From assembly GCF_900102685.1 (NCBI RefSeq), contig NZ_FMZA01000028.1, forward strand, positions 1 through 33,000: 33,000 nt of DNA, read 5' to 3'. The position numbers and the translations under genes were made by a program. The notes under the pieces are model-generated. The model worked only from the letters and a program-made list of their open reading frames with translations. It had not been told where the DNA came from and ran no database searches. This document shows positions 1-8,375 of this stretch, piece by piece. Source of the DNA: Melghirimyces thermohalophilus. GTDB lineage: Bacteria > Bacillota > Bacilli > Thermoactinomycetales > DSM-45169. Position 1 is the stretch's first letter; each line of letters opens with the position of its first letter.

Positions 1-252
1 AAAGTCATCACCCGACACGTGTGGGAAAAACATAAGGAAAAAGTGCGAGCCCATCGCCTTTCCTCTACGGGAAAATACCTGTACAAAAAACGGAAAGAGA
101 CGATCGAGCGAAGCTTTGCAGACGCGAAAGAGCTGCACGGGCTTCGCTACTGCCGGTTGAGGGGAAGGGAAAAGGTCCAAGAGCAAGCGCTGATGACGGC
201 CGCAGCGCAAAACATCAAGAAGATTGCCAACCACCTAACCAAAGCCGGTTAG
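1..252 (+). CDS. IS1182-like transposase, C-terminal part (cut by window edge)
   Basis: The reading frame is open from base 1 (K-V-I-T-R-H before the first GTG), so this is the tail of a longer gene, not a 77-residue protein. The pattern [16 protein letters not shown], then [10 protein letters not shown], then a basic NIKKIA end is the usual C-terminus of DDE transposases of the IS1182 group, with the catalytic Glu region in ERSFADAKE. It acts on element ends to move the IS. A hairpin and a terminator follow. A decayed copy of the same 3' end occurs near 26.8 kb on the same strand. The family is assigned by recognition only. The upstream two thirds lies outside the window, so intactness cannot be judged. 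Confidence 0.8.
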   Translation, partial: KVITRHVWEKHKEKVRAHRLSSTGKYLYKKRKETIERSFADAKELHGLRYCRLRGREKVQEQALMTAAAQNIKKIANHLTKAG

Positions 253-319
253 GTGGTTGGGAGGCCTTTTTGATCCAGGTTTTGATACGTCGATGAGCTG
301 GTTTTGTCCATAAAAAAAA

Positions 320-353
320 GTGTGGAGAAAGCAGTGAAGGGCTTTCTCCACAC
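320..353 (+). repeat. IS 3'-end hairpin (13-bp inverted repeat)
   Basis: GTGTGGAGAAAGC at 320-332 pairs perfectly with GCTTTCTCCACAC at 341-353. The same hairpin with one changed base is found at 26951-26984 behind the second IS relic, so it belongs to the element's 3' untranslated end. It may serve as transcription stop or as part of the transposase recognition end. Confidence 0.7.
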
Positions 354-358
354 TCTGA

Positions 359-380
359 AAGCCGCTTAAGCGGCTTTTTT
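359..380 (+). terminator. Rho-independent terminator after the transposase
   Basis: A perfect 18-base palindrome (AAGCCGCTTAAGCGGCTT, 359-376) runs into a T tract ending at 380. It is absent from the second IS relic, so it probably belongs to host DNA next to the insertion rather than to the element. Confidence 0.7.
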
Positions 381-640
381 AGGGTTGGGGATGTGATCGA
401 TAAAAAATACGGATCGTAGCAGAGAGAAAGGGATCCCCAACGTAGCCAGCAGGATGCCTGCCATCGACAACCAGCATCCATGCTATCTGACACGCACCTC
501 AATCACCCGGTAGATGACTAGAAAGAGCTGCCGGAAAAACTTACAAAATGAGGGTAAATAGAGGATGACAAAATACCTTCGTCAAAAATAAAAGGAGTTT
601 CATATACTCCTTCTACTTTTGGTAAAAAGGGCATGGCACT
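381..640. other. Gene-free spacer
   Basis: No frame here has both a ribosome binding site and recognisable protein sequence. The minus-strand open frame at 215-502 is the antisense shadow of the transposase tail. I see no repeat or RNA gene. Confidence 0.5.
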
Positions 641-674
641 AAAAAGAGGCTGTCGAGAAAATCGTGACAGCCTC
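641..674 (-). terminator. Terminator of the histidine phosphatase gene
   Basis: GAGGCTGTC (646-654) and GACAGCCTC (666-674) form a 9-bp stem. Read on the minus strand it is followed by a T run (641-645), only 8 bases past the stop codon of the phosphatase gene. Confidence 0.8.
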
Positions 675-682
675 TCTGGCAC

Positions 683-1318
683 TTAGCGAGTGCCGTCTGC
701 TTGCGGTTTCGGGGAGAGCAGATGGTCCACCTGGTTGATTGCTTCCACCTGCCAGCCCTCTGTGTCGCTGTAGCGAAGGCGGCAAATACCGGTGTTTCCA
801 ATGCGGGAACGCCCCGGGCCATACTGGCCGTCACTGGCCACTGCCAAAAATGCGTTGATGCTGCCACCGTGACTGACGACGGCGATCCGTTGATCAGGGT
901 GATGGCGCACCAGTTCTCCCAAGATGTCTGTCATGCGCCTGGTCGTCTCTTCCACTTTTTCCACACCGTATTGACCGCCTTGATGCCAGATGGTTCGCCA
1001 GTGTTCCGGGTGGCGTTGGATCACCTCATCGATCAGCAATCCTTCCCATTCGCCTAAATTTCGTTCCCGGAGCGACGGCAGCTGATGAACATCCAGTCCC
1101 CGGTCGGCGGCGACGCATGCTGCCGTTTGGGCCGCACGGGCCAAGTCGCTGGAATAAATTGCGTCAAAGGGGATGTCCCGGAGGAATTCCCCCAATCGAC
1201 GGGCTTGCTCTTTCCCTTGCGGGGAGAGCGGCTCATCCCAGTGCCCCTGCACCCGTCGTTCCCGATTCCACCGTGTCTCCCCGTGTCGGATCAGATAGAC
1301 TTCCGTTTCCATTCCCAT
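683..1318 (-). CDS. Histidine phosphatase family protein (phosphoglycerate-mutase-like)
   Basis: A cytosolic branch-1 histidine phosphatase of about 210 residues, the usual size. The phospho-acceptor signature LIRHGETRWN lies at residues 9-18 with catalytic His12. Arg61 lies in SSDLARAAQTA, Glu85 in the LRERNLGEWEG block, and the second catalytic His150 in VVSHGG. Such proteins hydrolyse phosphate esters; some are cobalamin or phosphoserine phosphatases, but nothing here fixes the substrate. A GGAGAGG-type binding site precedes two in-frame ATGs, at 1318 and 1312; the second has better spacing. It appears monocistronic, with a terminator directly behind it and a 530-base gene-free region upstream. 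The family is certain, the substrate unknown. Confidence 0.9.
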   Translation of the reverse strand: MGMETEVYLIRHGETRWNRERRVQGHWDEPLSPQGKEQARRLGEFLRDIPFDAIYSSDLARAAQTAACVAADRGLDVHQLPSLRERNLGEWEGLLIDEVIQRHPEHWRTIWHQGGQYGVEKVEETTRRMTDILGELVRHHPDQRIAVVSHGGSINAFLAVASDGQYGPGRSRIGNTGICRLRYSDTEGWQVEAINQVDHLLSPKPQADGTR

Positions 1319-1819
1319 CCTCTCCTCTCATGTTCCCCACACTTATGAATCACCCTGATTGAAAACGATGCTTCTCTCGATTCCATATCAGTTCGGCGGC
1401 GATCACCGTCCACCGTGCTCCCGGGAAAGGTGGCGAACTGATCTGCCAACGGGAAGCGAGCCGCTCCGATTCTCTCAGATGAAAGCGGGTTAACTCCCAT
1501 CATTTTTCCCCGAACCGCAATCAGGATCACCGCGTCACGCTGCTGTTCAAGTGAAAGGGTTAAAGTCGCTCCCTCTCGGTTTCAACGGGGTGGGTGACAG
1601 CTTGGGTACGGGGATACGAGGTCAGCTTTCCCTGGTCCCCACCCGGATCCGACTCTATTTGCCTTCCTCCGCCACAGGAGACACTGACGATGAGCAGAGA
1701 GACCAGGAGTCAACCCTTCCATCATTGCGGCATTGCGTACACTGCTTGAGTGTTACCTCTATTTTATCGGAAAAGAGACGGTATAGACCATCCGCCCGTC
1801 CGCCCCATCACCCGGATAT
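1319..1819. other. Gene-free region upstream of the phosphatase
   Basis: About 500 bases without a credible gene. The open frames are short, lack binding sites and resemble no protein family I know. It presumably holds the phosphatase promoter, but I cannot point to convincing boxes. Confidence 0.4.
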
Positions 1820-1848
1820 AAAAACACCCGCAGGTGAACCCTGCAGGT
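1820..1848 (-). terminator. Terminator of the lipoprotein gene
   Basis: On the minus strand ACCTGCAGG, loop GTTCA, CCTGCGGGT forms a 9-bp stem with one G-T pair, followed by five or more Ts. It starts immediately after the lipoprotein stop codon. Confidence 0.8.
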
Positions 1849-2310
1849 TTACTCAAAAGAAGTGACCGGACGGATCACGGTTTTCCCTTTTTCCTCTACA
1901 CGCTGAAAAACCGCCTGATCATCCCGCAACGGTTTGATCCGCTCCGCAAAATTACCGTGTCCGCTATAGTTTACGTAATGAATGACTTTGTCCTCTTTGG
2001 TAAATACGAGTAAATCTTCATTTTTCTCCAGTTTTGAAGTTAGTTTCTCGCCTTTTTTCCATTGGAATCCCAAAGCTTGATCGATTTCCTTCGCGGTTGT
2101 CCCGGGACCGAAAATATACAGCTGATCCCAGGAAAAACGGGTCACATAATTCATGCGAAGGATGCCGTTTCCCTGTCCGCCGTCAACACTTCGCTCCAGT
2201 TGTTTGACCGCGGTGTCCAGATCTTTCTCCAAACTGGGCTGTGGATTGCCGCAGGCGGTCAGAAGTAGACACAAAGCTGCTATTGTGAAAACGGAACGCA
2301 AAGTGCTCAC
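1849..2310 (-). CDS. Small secreted lipoprotein, function unknown
   Basis: The protein begins VSTLRSVFTIAALCLLLTACGN: a basic start, a hydrophobic core and a lipobox (LLTAC) ending in Cys near residue 20, so it should be lipidated and anchored outside the membrane. The mature part of about 130 residues is charged, with a segment around DQLYIFGPGTTAKEIDQALG resembling small bacillar lipoproteins that follow an SmpA/BamE-like beta-alpha pattern; this likeness is weak. The GTG at 2310 is chosen because GGAAGGAGGG sits just upstream; a longer frame reaches 2361 but would place extra charged residues before the signal peptide. It has its own promoter and terminator, so it is probably a single-gene unit. 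I do not recognise a specific function. Confidence 0.8.
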   Translation of the reverse strand: MSTLRSVFTIAALCLLLTACGNPQPSLEKDLDTAVKQLERSVDGGQGNGILRMNYVTRFSWDQLYIFGPGTTAKEIDQALGFQWKKGEKLTSKLEKNEDLLVFTKEDKVIHYVNYSGHGNFAERIKPLRDDQAVFQRVEEKGKTVIRPVTSFE

Positions 2311-2352
2311 GCCGCATCCCTCCTTCCCCTTATCACCTTTGTGTCCCTCCAT

Positions 2353-2375
2353 ATTATACAACAGCTTACACTGTT
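2353..2375 (-). promoter_or_regulatory. Probable promoter of the lipoprotein gene
   Basis: Minus-strand TATAAT (2353-2358) lies about 40 bases before the GTG start. Next to it is an inverted repeat AACAG-N6-CTGTT (2360-2375). A -35 box is not clear, so an activator or a weak promoter is possible. Confidence 0.4.
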
Positions 2376-2403
2376 AAGGACCCCTGTGAATATGGCAAAC
2401 CAA

Positions 2404-3453
2404 TCACGAATCTAGGGATGTGCTCTCTCTCACCACCAGCTGATGGGGGATGGTGATATCCCCACCGGCAATCGAGGGATCTTCAAGCTGATTCACCAAT
2501 AACGTAGCTGCTTTAAACCCCATTTCAAAGGGTGAATGGCGAATGGTGGTCAGACGGGGGTTGACGATGGATGCCAGTTCCTCATCGTCGAAACCCGCCA
2601 GCGCCATCCCCTTCGGGACCGGGATTCCCGACTCCTTTAAATACTGGAGCGCACCAGCGGCCATTCGGTCACAGGCGCAAAAGACCGCATCGGGACGCTG
2701 GGGAGCCTGTAGAATGGACTTCATTCCTTCATATCCGTCCTGCAGGTGAAAACCCTGCCGTTCCACAACCCATTCCGCGCGGAGAGGCTGCCCTCGTTTC
2801 TTAAGGGCTTCCTGAAATCCCTCAAGGCGTTCTCTCCCCGAGGCGAGGTCCCACAGCGGCCCGGAAATGATGCCGAGATTCTGATATCCACAATCGAGCA
2901 GATGGGAAGTCACCTCAAAAGCGGCTCGGCGGTTATTCAGATAGACGCAAGGGGCCGCCTTCTCTGCCAACCGCTGACCGATCACCACATAGGGAACGCT
3001 TAAACGGTCCAAAGCTTCCTTAAGCGAGCGCTCCACTCGGGCAGCAGCCAGGATCACTCCGTCCATCTGCCGCGCCTGAAAGATCCGCAGCAATTCACTT
3101 TCCCGACGCGGTTTTTTTTCAGAGACGGCCAGCATGATGTATGACTGATGTTCCTTCGCCACATGTTCAATCCCTTGTACCAATCCGGAAAAGTAAGGGT
3201 TGAAAATTTCCGGGATGATTACACCGATGACACCGGTTTTTTTCTGAATCATACTGCGCGCGACGGCATTGGGCATGTAACCGGTCTCCTCCACCGCCTG
3301 TAGGATCCGCTTCTTCAACCCATCGCTGACCGGTTTGGACCGATTCAGCACCCGGGAAACGGTGGAGATGGAGACGCCAGCCCGTTGGGCAACCTCCTTG
3401 ATCGTTACGTTCTTCCCACCCCCTGTATGCTGGGGATTACTCTTTGACCGCAC
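2404..3453 (-). CDS. LacI-family transcriptional regulator
   Basis: A repressor of 349 residues with the full family layout. The LacI helix-turn-helix spans residues 17-38 (TIKEVAQRAGVSISTVSRVL) with the hinge helix after it. A periplasmic-binding-protein-like effector domain of about 280 residues follows (GVIIPEIFNPYFSGLVQGIE, then FDDEELASIVNPRLTTIRH near the end). It probably senses a sugar and represses the transport and dehydrogenase genes upstream on the same strand. The GTG start at 3453 overlaps the end of the permease gene by 17 bases, so it is the last gene of that operon and would be autoregulated. The palindrome AGGAAAACGTTTTCCT at 9591-9606 is a fitting operator. No clear terminator follows. 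Confidence 0.9.
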   Translation of the reverse strand: MRSKSNPQHTGGGKNVTIKEVAQRAGVSISTVSRVLNRSKPVSDGLKKRILQAVEETGYMPNAVARSMIQKKTGVIGVIIPEIFNPYFSGLVQGIEHVAKEHQSYIMLAVSEKKPRRESELLRIFQARQMDGVILAAARVERSLKEALDRLSVPYVVIGQRLAEKAAPCVYLNNRRAAFEVTSHLLDCGYQNLGIISGPLWDLASGRERLEGFQEALKKRGQPLRAEWVVERQGFHLQDGYEGMKSILQAPQRPDAVFCACDRMAAGALQYLKESGIPVPKGMALAGFDDEELASIVNPRLTTIRHSPFEMGFKAATLLVNQLEDPSIAGGDITIPHQLVVRESTSLDS

Positions 3454-4264
3454 CTGATGTCAATCCCGATACGATACGGCGTTGGAACAGGAGGACCATA
3501 ACCACGAGAGGGATGGTAACGATCACGGAGGCGGCGGAGATGTCCGCCCAGGGGATGGAGAAGCGGCCCTGGAAGAGAGCGATCCCCACAGGAACGGTCT
3601 TCATCCCTTCTTCCGTGTTGATGGTTAAGGCAAAGAAAAACTCGTTCCAGGCTGCGATAAACACCAGGATCGCCGTGGTAAAGGTGCCCGGCACCGCCAG
3701 CGGAAAGATCACTTTCCACAAGGCCTGCCAGGTAGTGGCCCCGTCCATCTTGGCGGCCTCCTCCAACTCGAAGGGGATCTTACGGAAAAAATTGGTCATA
3801 TTCCACAAGGCCAAGGGCAGGGCAAAGGTGGTATAGGGGATGATCAGCCCCAGGTAACTATTGGTCAATTCTGTCGACTGCATAAACATGAAAATCGGGG
3901 AGAGGGTAGCGATCTGCGGGAACATGCTGACCGCCAACACAATCCCCAGAACGATCGACTTGCCCCAAAACCGAAGTCGGGCGATGGCATAGGCGGCAAT
4001 CGAGGCCACAAAGACACAGTAGACAGTGGTCACCACCGCCACCACAGTGCTGTTCCACATGTAGCTGGCGAAGGGATAGTCCGTAAACACCTTGACGTAG
4101 TTATCCAAGGTGGGATTGTCAGTCAGAATCCGAAAGGCATCCGCACCGAACAACTCTCCCGCCGGCTTAATTGATGTGATCGCCAACCAGAAGAAGGGGA
4201 ACAGCACGGCGATCAGGAAACCAGCCAGAAACAGATAGAAGAAGAATCCAGGTTTATTCCGCAT
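3437..4264 (-). CDS. Carbohydrate ABC transporter permease, MalG type
   Basis: An inner-membrane subunit of a CUT1-type sugar importer, 275 residues, with six predicted membrane segments starting with FFFYLFLAGFLIAVLFPFFW. The EAA loop that contacts the ATPase is EEAAKMDGATTWQALWKVIF, the standard position near residue 185-205. It ends with the family-typical GLTSGAVKE tail. The start is ATG at 4264, since GGGAGG lies 8 bases before it; the GTG 9 bases upstream overlaps that site. It is paired with the MalF-type permease 15 bases upstream and the solute-binding protein beyond. No ATP-binding subunit is encoded nearby, so a shared MsmX/UgpC-like ATPase elsewhere is likely (inference). Confidence 0.93.
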   Translation of the reverse strand: MRNKPGFFFYLFLAGFLIAVLFPFFWLAITSIKPAGELFGADAFRILTDNPTLDNYVKVFTDYPFASYMWNSTVVAVVTTVYCVFVASIAAYAIARLRFWGKSIVLGIVLAVSMFPQIATLSPIFMFMQSTELTNSYLGLIIPYTTFALPLALWNMTNFFRKIPFELEEAAKMDGATTWQALWKVIFPLAVPGTFTTAILVFIAAWNEFFFALTINTEEGMKTVPVGIALFQGRFSIPWADISAASVIVTIPLVVMVLLFQRRIVSGLTSGAVKE

Positions 4265-4279
4265 CTCGTTCACCTCCCG

Positions 4280-5674
4280 CTATTTTCCGCTTCCATCGCT
4301 GATCAGATCCCGGCCGAGCAGCTTGACAAAGATCATGCTGATGATCGCGATACAGATAAACACAATCACGGCCAGAGCGGATCCCTCGCCGAAATTCATC
4401 TGAGAAAACATCGTTTTATAGGCGTAGACGGAAATTGTCTCCGTGGCGTTGGCCGGTCCGCCGCCGGTGAGAACGTAGATCAGATCGAAGACCCGGAAGG
4501 CATCCAACAACCGGAACAACAGAGCGACCAGCACCGTCGTCCGCAACATGGGCAGCGTAATTTTAAAAAATTGCTGCACCTTGCTCGCTCCATCCACTTC
4601 CGCCGCTTCGTACAAATTCTTGGGGATGGTTTGCAATCCGGCCAAAATCAACAAAGCCATAAAGGGTGTGGTCTTCCAAACGTCGGCAAAAATAACGGCG
4701 AACATTGACCAGAATTTAGTGGTTAAAAGAGTTCCCATATCCGGAATCAAGCCCACTTCCGTGAACAGTTTGGCCATCACCCCGTTTTGACCGTCAAACA
4801 AAAACTTCCACATCAAAGCGGCTACCGCCGTCGGCAACGCCCAAGGGATCAACACGGATGCCCGCACCAGACCGCGACCGAAAAACTGCCGATTGATCAA
4901 AAGAGCGATGGCCATCCCCAGCACCAGTTCCAGCGAGACGGAGATCACCGTAAAGATCATCGTATTGCTTAAGGAGGCCCACATCCGATGATCTTGGAAG
5001 TAATTGGCGTAATATTGGAGGCCGACAAAATTGGGCTCGATAAAGGCGCTTAAAAGACCTTTGGCTAGCCCCACCACTTGTCGGGATTCGTCCAACTGTT
5101 CCGCCTTTTCCATCGACTCTAAATTCTTTTTCACCCCAGTTATGAGCTGGGTGGCGTTGTGAACCTTCTCCTCATCTAAATGCACACTTTTCATGTTTTG
5201 GGGGACCTTTTTCCCCTCATTCAGAATCTGGTTCACCTGTTGATAGGTATCAGCTAGCTCCTCGTCGCTTTCCAATGTGGAGCGGGCTTTTAATACGTCC
5301 TGTTTGATATTTTTTAGCCGCTCTTTATGCTTCCCCTCCGCCTTTTCAATCTCGTGATCCAGGGAGGATACCAGAAACGGCATGACATTAGCATAGCGCT
5401 CCACATTGATACCGTAACTGGCGTGTGGCTCCAATTTCGTGGGATCGTTTAAACGAACATCATACAAACTCAGGTAAAAGGATCGACCCACCGGATAGAT
5501 AGCAATCACCAGGATGAGCAACATGGCGGGTAGAATCAGGAGATAACCCAGACTGCGTTCCGACAGCCCCTTCCCTTTTTTCATGTTTTCACCACTTTTC
5601 TCCGTTGATTTCGGCTTTGTGCCCCTGCGGATTTTCCTGATCAGCTGTGAGAGACGGAGAGGCCGCAGGCTCAA
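4280..5674 (-). CDS. Sugar ABC transporter permease, MalF type, with large extracytoplasmic insertion
   Basis: The second permease of the CUT1 importer. The C-terminal 250 residues are standard: SNTMIFTVISVSLELVLGMA, then the EAA loop YEAAEVDGASKVQQFFKITL and LTGGGPANATETISVYAYK. Between the first membrane segment (about residues 43-66) and the conserved FVGLQYYANYF start of the core (about 217) lies a charged, helix-rich stretch of about 135 residues that ordinary members of about 300 residues lack. By topology it should lie outside the membrane, facing the binding protein. The TTG start at 5674 has GGAGAGG six bases upstream; an internal ATG at 5584 is a possible shorter start. Gene length (464 residues) is otherwise uninterrupted, so this is not a frameshift product. 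Confidence 0.9.
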   Translation of the reverse strand: MSLRPLRLSQLIRKIRRGTKPKSTEKSGENMKKGKGLSERSLGYLLILPAMLLILVIAIYPVGRSFYLSLYDVRLNDPTKLEPHASYGINVERYANVMPFLVSSLDHEIEKAEGKHKERLKNIKQDVLKARSTLESDEELADTYQQVNQILNEGKKVPQNMKSVHLDEEKVHNATQLITGVKKNLESMEKAEQLDESRQVVGLAKGLLSAFIEPNFVGLQYYANYFQDHRMWASLSNTMIFTVISVSLELVLGMAIALLINRQFFGRGLVRASVLIPWALPTAVAALMWKFLFDGQNGVMAKLFTEVGLIPDMGTLLTTKFWSMFAVIFADVWKTTPFMALLILAGLQTIPKNLYEAAEVDGASKVQQFFKITLPMLRTTVLVALLFRLLDAFRVFDLIYVLTGGGPANATETISVYAYKTMFSQMNFGEGSALAVIVFICIAIISMIFVKLLGRDLISDGSGK

Positions 5675-5715
5675 GCGCCTCTCCGGCCAACGATTCCAGA
5701 TCGATCGCGAAGCGG

Positions 5716-6993
5716 TCAGTTGACGACAGCTTTCAGCTTCTTATCCATTCGTTTTACCGCTTCTTTCGGTGTCTGCTCCCCGGCCAGGGTTTTGGAGACT
5801 TCAATCTGGATGATTTCCGAGATTTTGGGGTAAGCCGGGGAGATCGGGCGGGGAACGGCAGCTTTCAGCCCTTGGATATACTCTTCATTTTCAAACAATG
5901 GGCTGGCTTTTTTCACGTCCTCATCGTCAAAGAGAGGCAAGTAGGTTGGCGCCAGTCCCCCTTCGATGGCGGAGATCTTCTGCCCTTTGGGTCCGTTCAT
6001 AAATTTGATGAACTCCCAGGCTTCCTGTTTGTGATCGGAGTTTTTATTGATCCCGGTCATCCAGCCGCCCAGAGCAGGCGCGCTCCGCTCGTCCCCTTTC
6101 GGCAGCGGAGCCACCTCCACATCGCCTTTCACCTCGGAACTCTCTTGGTTCATCACCGCGTAGTGGTAGGGCCATTGCCGATTAAAGACGGCTTCTCCTT
6201 CCCCGTAAATCGCGTCAGTCTCAATTTCGGTAATCGTGGTCACATTGCCCGGCACCATATCGGATTGGGCGATTTTGGCCATCATGCTCAGACCCTGCAT
6301 CGTATCCTCGCTATCGATGGCTACCTTCCCCTGTTCATCCAGCACTTCCCCGCCGTAGGAGCCGATGTACTCGATAAAATTGCAGACCAGCCCTTCATAT
6401 TGCTTCCCCTGGAAAATGAAGCCGTATTTCGTCCCTTTGGTCCCTTGGTACTCTTTTGACTGTTGCAACAGCTCATCCCATGTTTCCGGCGGCTCCTTCA
6501 CGATATCGCTTCGGTAGTAGAGGAGGCCGGTGTCCATAAATTTGGGCATCGCCCATTGCTGGCCGTTGTAACGGGCGGCCTCCACCGCCCCTTCCACATA
6601 ATCGTCCATATGGATCCCGTCCCGCTGGATATAACGGTCCAGCGGCTCCAGGTAACCTGCCTGGGCAAACTCCGCCGGCCACACCACATCTAGATCAAAC
6701 ACATCGATCTCATCGGATCCGCCGCTGAACATGGTGACATACTGATCATGACTGGTTCCGGTATCAGCCGGCATCTCCTTCAATTGGACATCGATGTCAG
6801 GGTGTTCTTTTTCAAAGGCGTTGATAATCTTTTCAGTCGCCTCGGTCTGATCTTTTCCCCGGGCGAAAGTGATGGTGACCTTGTCGCCTTCCTCTTCGCC
6901 CTTCGCCTGATCGGTGCTGATATTGCAAGCCGTCAGGGAAAAAGCCAACAGGGCCGATAAGCCTGTAAAAGCGATCTTTTTCCACCGTTTCAA
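5716..6993 (-). CDS. Sugar ABC transporter solute-binding lipoprotein
   Basis: An extracellular binding protein of 425 residues, family 1 (maltose/multiple-sugar type). The signal peptide is MKRWKKIAFTGLSALLAFSL with lipobox SLTAC (Cys near residue 23), so it is tethered to the membrane. The mature domain opens with the usual ITFARGKDQTEATEKIINAFEKEHP pattern (family-typical beta-alpha start). It includes LGGWMTGINKNSDHKQEAWEF and a C-terminal helix with SKTLAGEQTPKEAVKRMDKKL, as in other group members. The TTG start at 6993 has AAGGGGG eight bases upstream. It delivers substrate to the two permeases that follow. A hairpin just upstream may set its expression apart from the two enzyme genes before it. 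Confidence 0.93.
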   Translation of the reverse strand: MKRWKKIAFTGLSALLAFSLTACNISTDQAKGEEEGDKVTITFARGKDQTEATEKIINAFEKEHPDIDVQLKEMPADTGTSHDQYVTMFSGGSDEIDVFDLDVVWPAEFAQAGYLEPLDRYIQRDGIHMDDYVEGAVEAARYNGQQWAMPKFMDTGLLYYRSDIVKEPPETWDELLQQSKEYQGTKGTKYGFIFQGKQYEGLVCNFIEYIGSYGGEVLDEQGKVAIDSEDTMQGLSMMAKIAQSDMVPGNVTTITEIETDAIYGEGEAVFNRQWPYHYAVMNQESSEVKGDVEVAPLPKGDERSAPALGGWMTGINKNSDHKQEAWEFIKFMNGPKGQKISAIEGGLAPTYLPLFDDEDVKKASPLFENEEYIQGLKAAVPRPISPAYPKISEIIQIEVSKTLAGEQTPKEAVKRMDKKLKAVVN

Positions 6994-7315
6994 GTGATGA
7001 ACCCCCTTGAGAATGGTTTGAAAATTAGGAGGTGTGAAACCACCTCCTCCCTGTCATCACTTTTAAAAATTTGAAGTATCATTCGATTCAAAGCGAAGGT
7101 ACGTTGCACTCCAAAGCACCAGATGAGCTGACCCCGAGGGAGGACATGCATTAAGAGTGCTCAGGGCAACGGACATCTAAAGACGGGTTTGCTCTGCCCA
7201 CAGCAGGATGACTGGGGCAGGACACTCCCACTTTTCAAGGACAGCATGGGAGGACAAGTGATCTGGCGAAACTTTCTCCTAAAGGTCTCCACTCCCCATT
7301 TCACGACTCATTCGG
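6994..7315 (-). other. 322-base spacer between dehydrogenase and binding-protein genes
   Basis: No gene was seen. It holds one hairpin close to the binding-protein gene. No clear promoter boxes were found, and no second copy of the 9591-9606 palindrome. Confidence 0.5.
7022..7047 (-). terminator. Hairpin upstream of the binding-protein gene (terminator or processing stem)
   Basis: On the minus strand GGAGGTG-loop-CACCTCC (stem arms 7041-7047 and 7028-7034) is followed by TAATTTT. It lies about 30 bases before the TTG start, so it could end the transcript of the two enzyme genes, attenuate read-through, or mark the 5' end of a processed transporter mRNA. Confidence 0.5.
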
Positions 7316-8359
7316 TCACAAGGACGGCACCCGCAGGATGGTACGTTTTTCCGAGGCTTCCAACGCGGTCAGGATCACCTGCAGGGACTTCATTCCCTCT
7401 GTCCCGGGCACAAGGGGCTCATATCCCCCTTGAATCGAATCGATGAAAGCTTGGATCACACCGCTTTCTGTCTGCCCGCCCTCTTCGTTGGTGGCAACCC
7501 CGCCAACTTTATATTTTTCCACTGTCCCGTCAGTACGGTGAACCACTACTGGATGTTCCGGGTCCTCGGCGATGCGGATATGGCCACCCTCGCAATAGAG
7601 GACCGTGCTGTTGTCTTCACCGGGATAGTGGGTCCAGCTGGCGGTGAGAGTGCCGATGATACCGCTTTCAGTTCGCAGGATGAGGGCGGCATGATCTTCC
7701 ACATCGGTCTTTTCTTTGTCCAATGTGTCCACAAACGCCCCCACTTCACTGATTTCCTCCTCCAACAACCATCGGATCAGGTCGGTTTTGTGGACGCCCA
7801 GATCCCCCATCGCACCGACAAAGGCCCGTTCCTTCTGGAAAAACCAGCCCCCAGGCCCTTCCACGCTCCATCCTTCCGGCCCCCCATGGGCAAAGGCGGT
7901 CCGGAAGCTGAGCACCCGGCCCAAGCTGCCGCCGGAGAGGATTTCCTTCGCCTTCACGTGGGGCGGCATCAGCCGTTGGTTATGACCGATCATCAATTGG
8001 ACCCCGTTTTCCCGAGCGGTTTGGATCATCCCTTCCGCCTCCTCCCGGGAAGTGGCCATCGGCTTCTCGCAAAGGACGTGGAGACCCGCCTTCATCGCAT
8101 CGATGGAAATCGGGGCATGATCGGCATTGGGCGTACAGACGCTAACCGCATCCAAATCTTCAACCTGCAGCATTTCCCGGTAGTCGGTGTAAACCTTGCC
8201 GCCATGTTGTCGGGCCGCATCACGGGCCCGGCTCTCTTCGGTGTCGCAGAAGGCGGCCAACTCCACCGAGTCCAAAGCAGCATACTCCGGGATGTGCCGA
8301 TGAATCGCGATGCTGCCGTTACCGATAACACCTACGCGAATTTTTTTACTCAATCCCAT
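7316..8359 (-). CDS. Gfo/Idh/MocA-family oxidoreductase
   Basis: An NAD(P)-dependent sugar or inositol dehydrogenase of 347 residues. The N-terminal Rossmann motif is IRVGVIGNGSIAIHRHIPEY (residues 7-26). The family signature CEKPMATSREEAEGM carries the catalytic Lys of the EKP motif near residue 98. A C-terminal alpha/beta domain follows (GGWFFQKERAFVGAMGDLGVHKTDLIRWLL) with the conserved GD-x-G-x-H-x-x-D active-site set. The ATG at 8359 is preceded by GGAGAGGAGAG. It starts 16 bases after the isomerase gene, so the two are co-transcribed. They probably interconvert an imported sugar by oxidation and isomerisation; which sugar is not visible. Confidence 0.92.
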   Translation of the reverse strand: MGLSKKIRVGVIGNGSIAIHRHIPEYAALDSVELAAFCDTEESRARDAARQHGGKVYTDYREMLQVEDLDAVSVCTPNADHAPISIDAMKAGLHVLCEKPMATSREEAEGMIQTARENGVQLMIGHNQRLMPPHVKAKEILSGGSLGRVLSFRTAFAHGGPEGWSVEGPGGWFFQKERAFVGAMGDLGVHKTDLIRWLLEEEISEVGAFVDTLDKEKTDVEDHAALILRTESGIIGTLTASWTHYPGEDNSTVLYCEGGHIRIAEDPEHPVVVHRTDGTVEKYKVGGVATNEEGGQTESGVIQAFIDSIQGGYEPLVPGTEGMKSLQVILTALEASEKRTILRVPSL

Positions 8360-8375
8360 CTCTCCTCTCCGTCGT

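Noticed and set aside
1291-1865. Open frames in the gap upstream of the phosphatase
   Set aside because: No binding site, no family resemblance, atypical codon use.
5647-6459. 270-residue open frame on the plus strand
   Set aside because: Antisense shadow of the binding-protein gene; His/Phe-rich product with no family signature.
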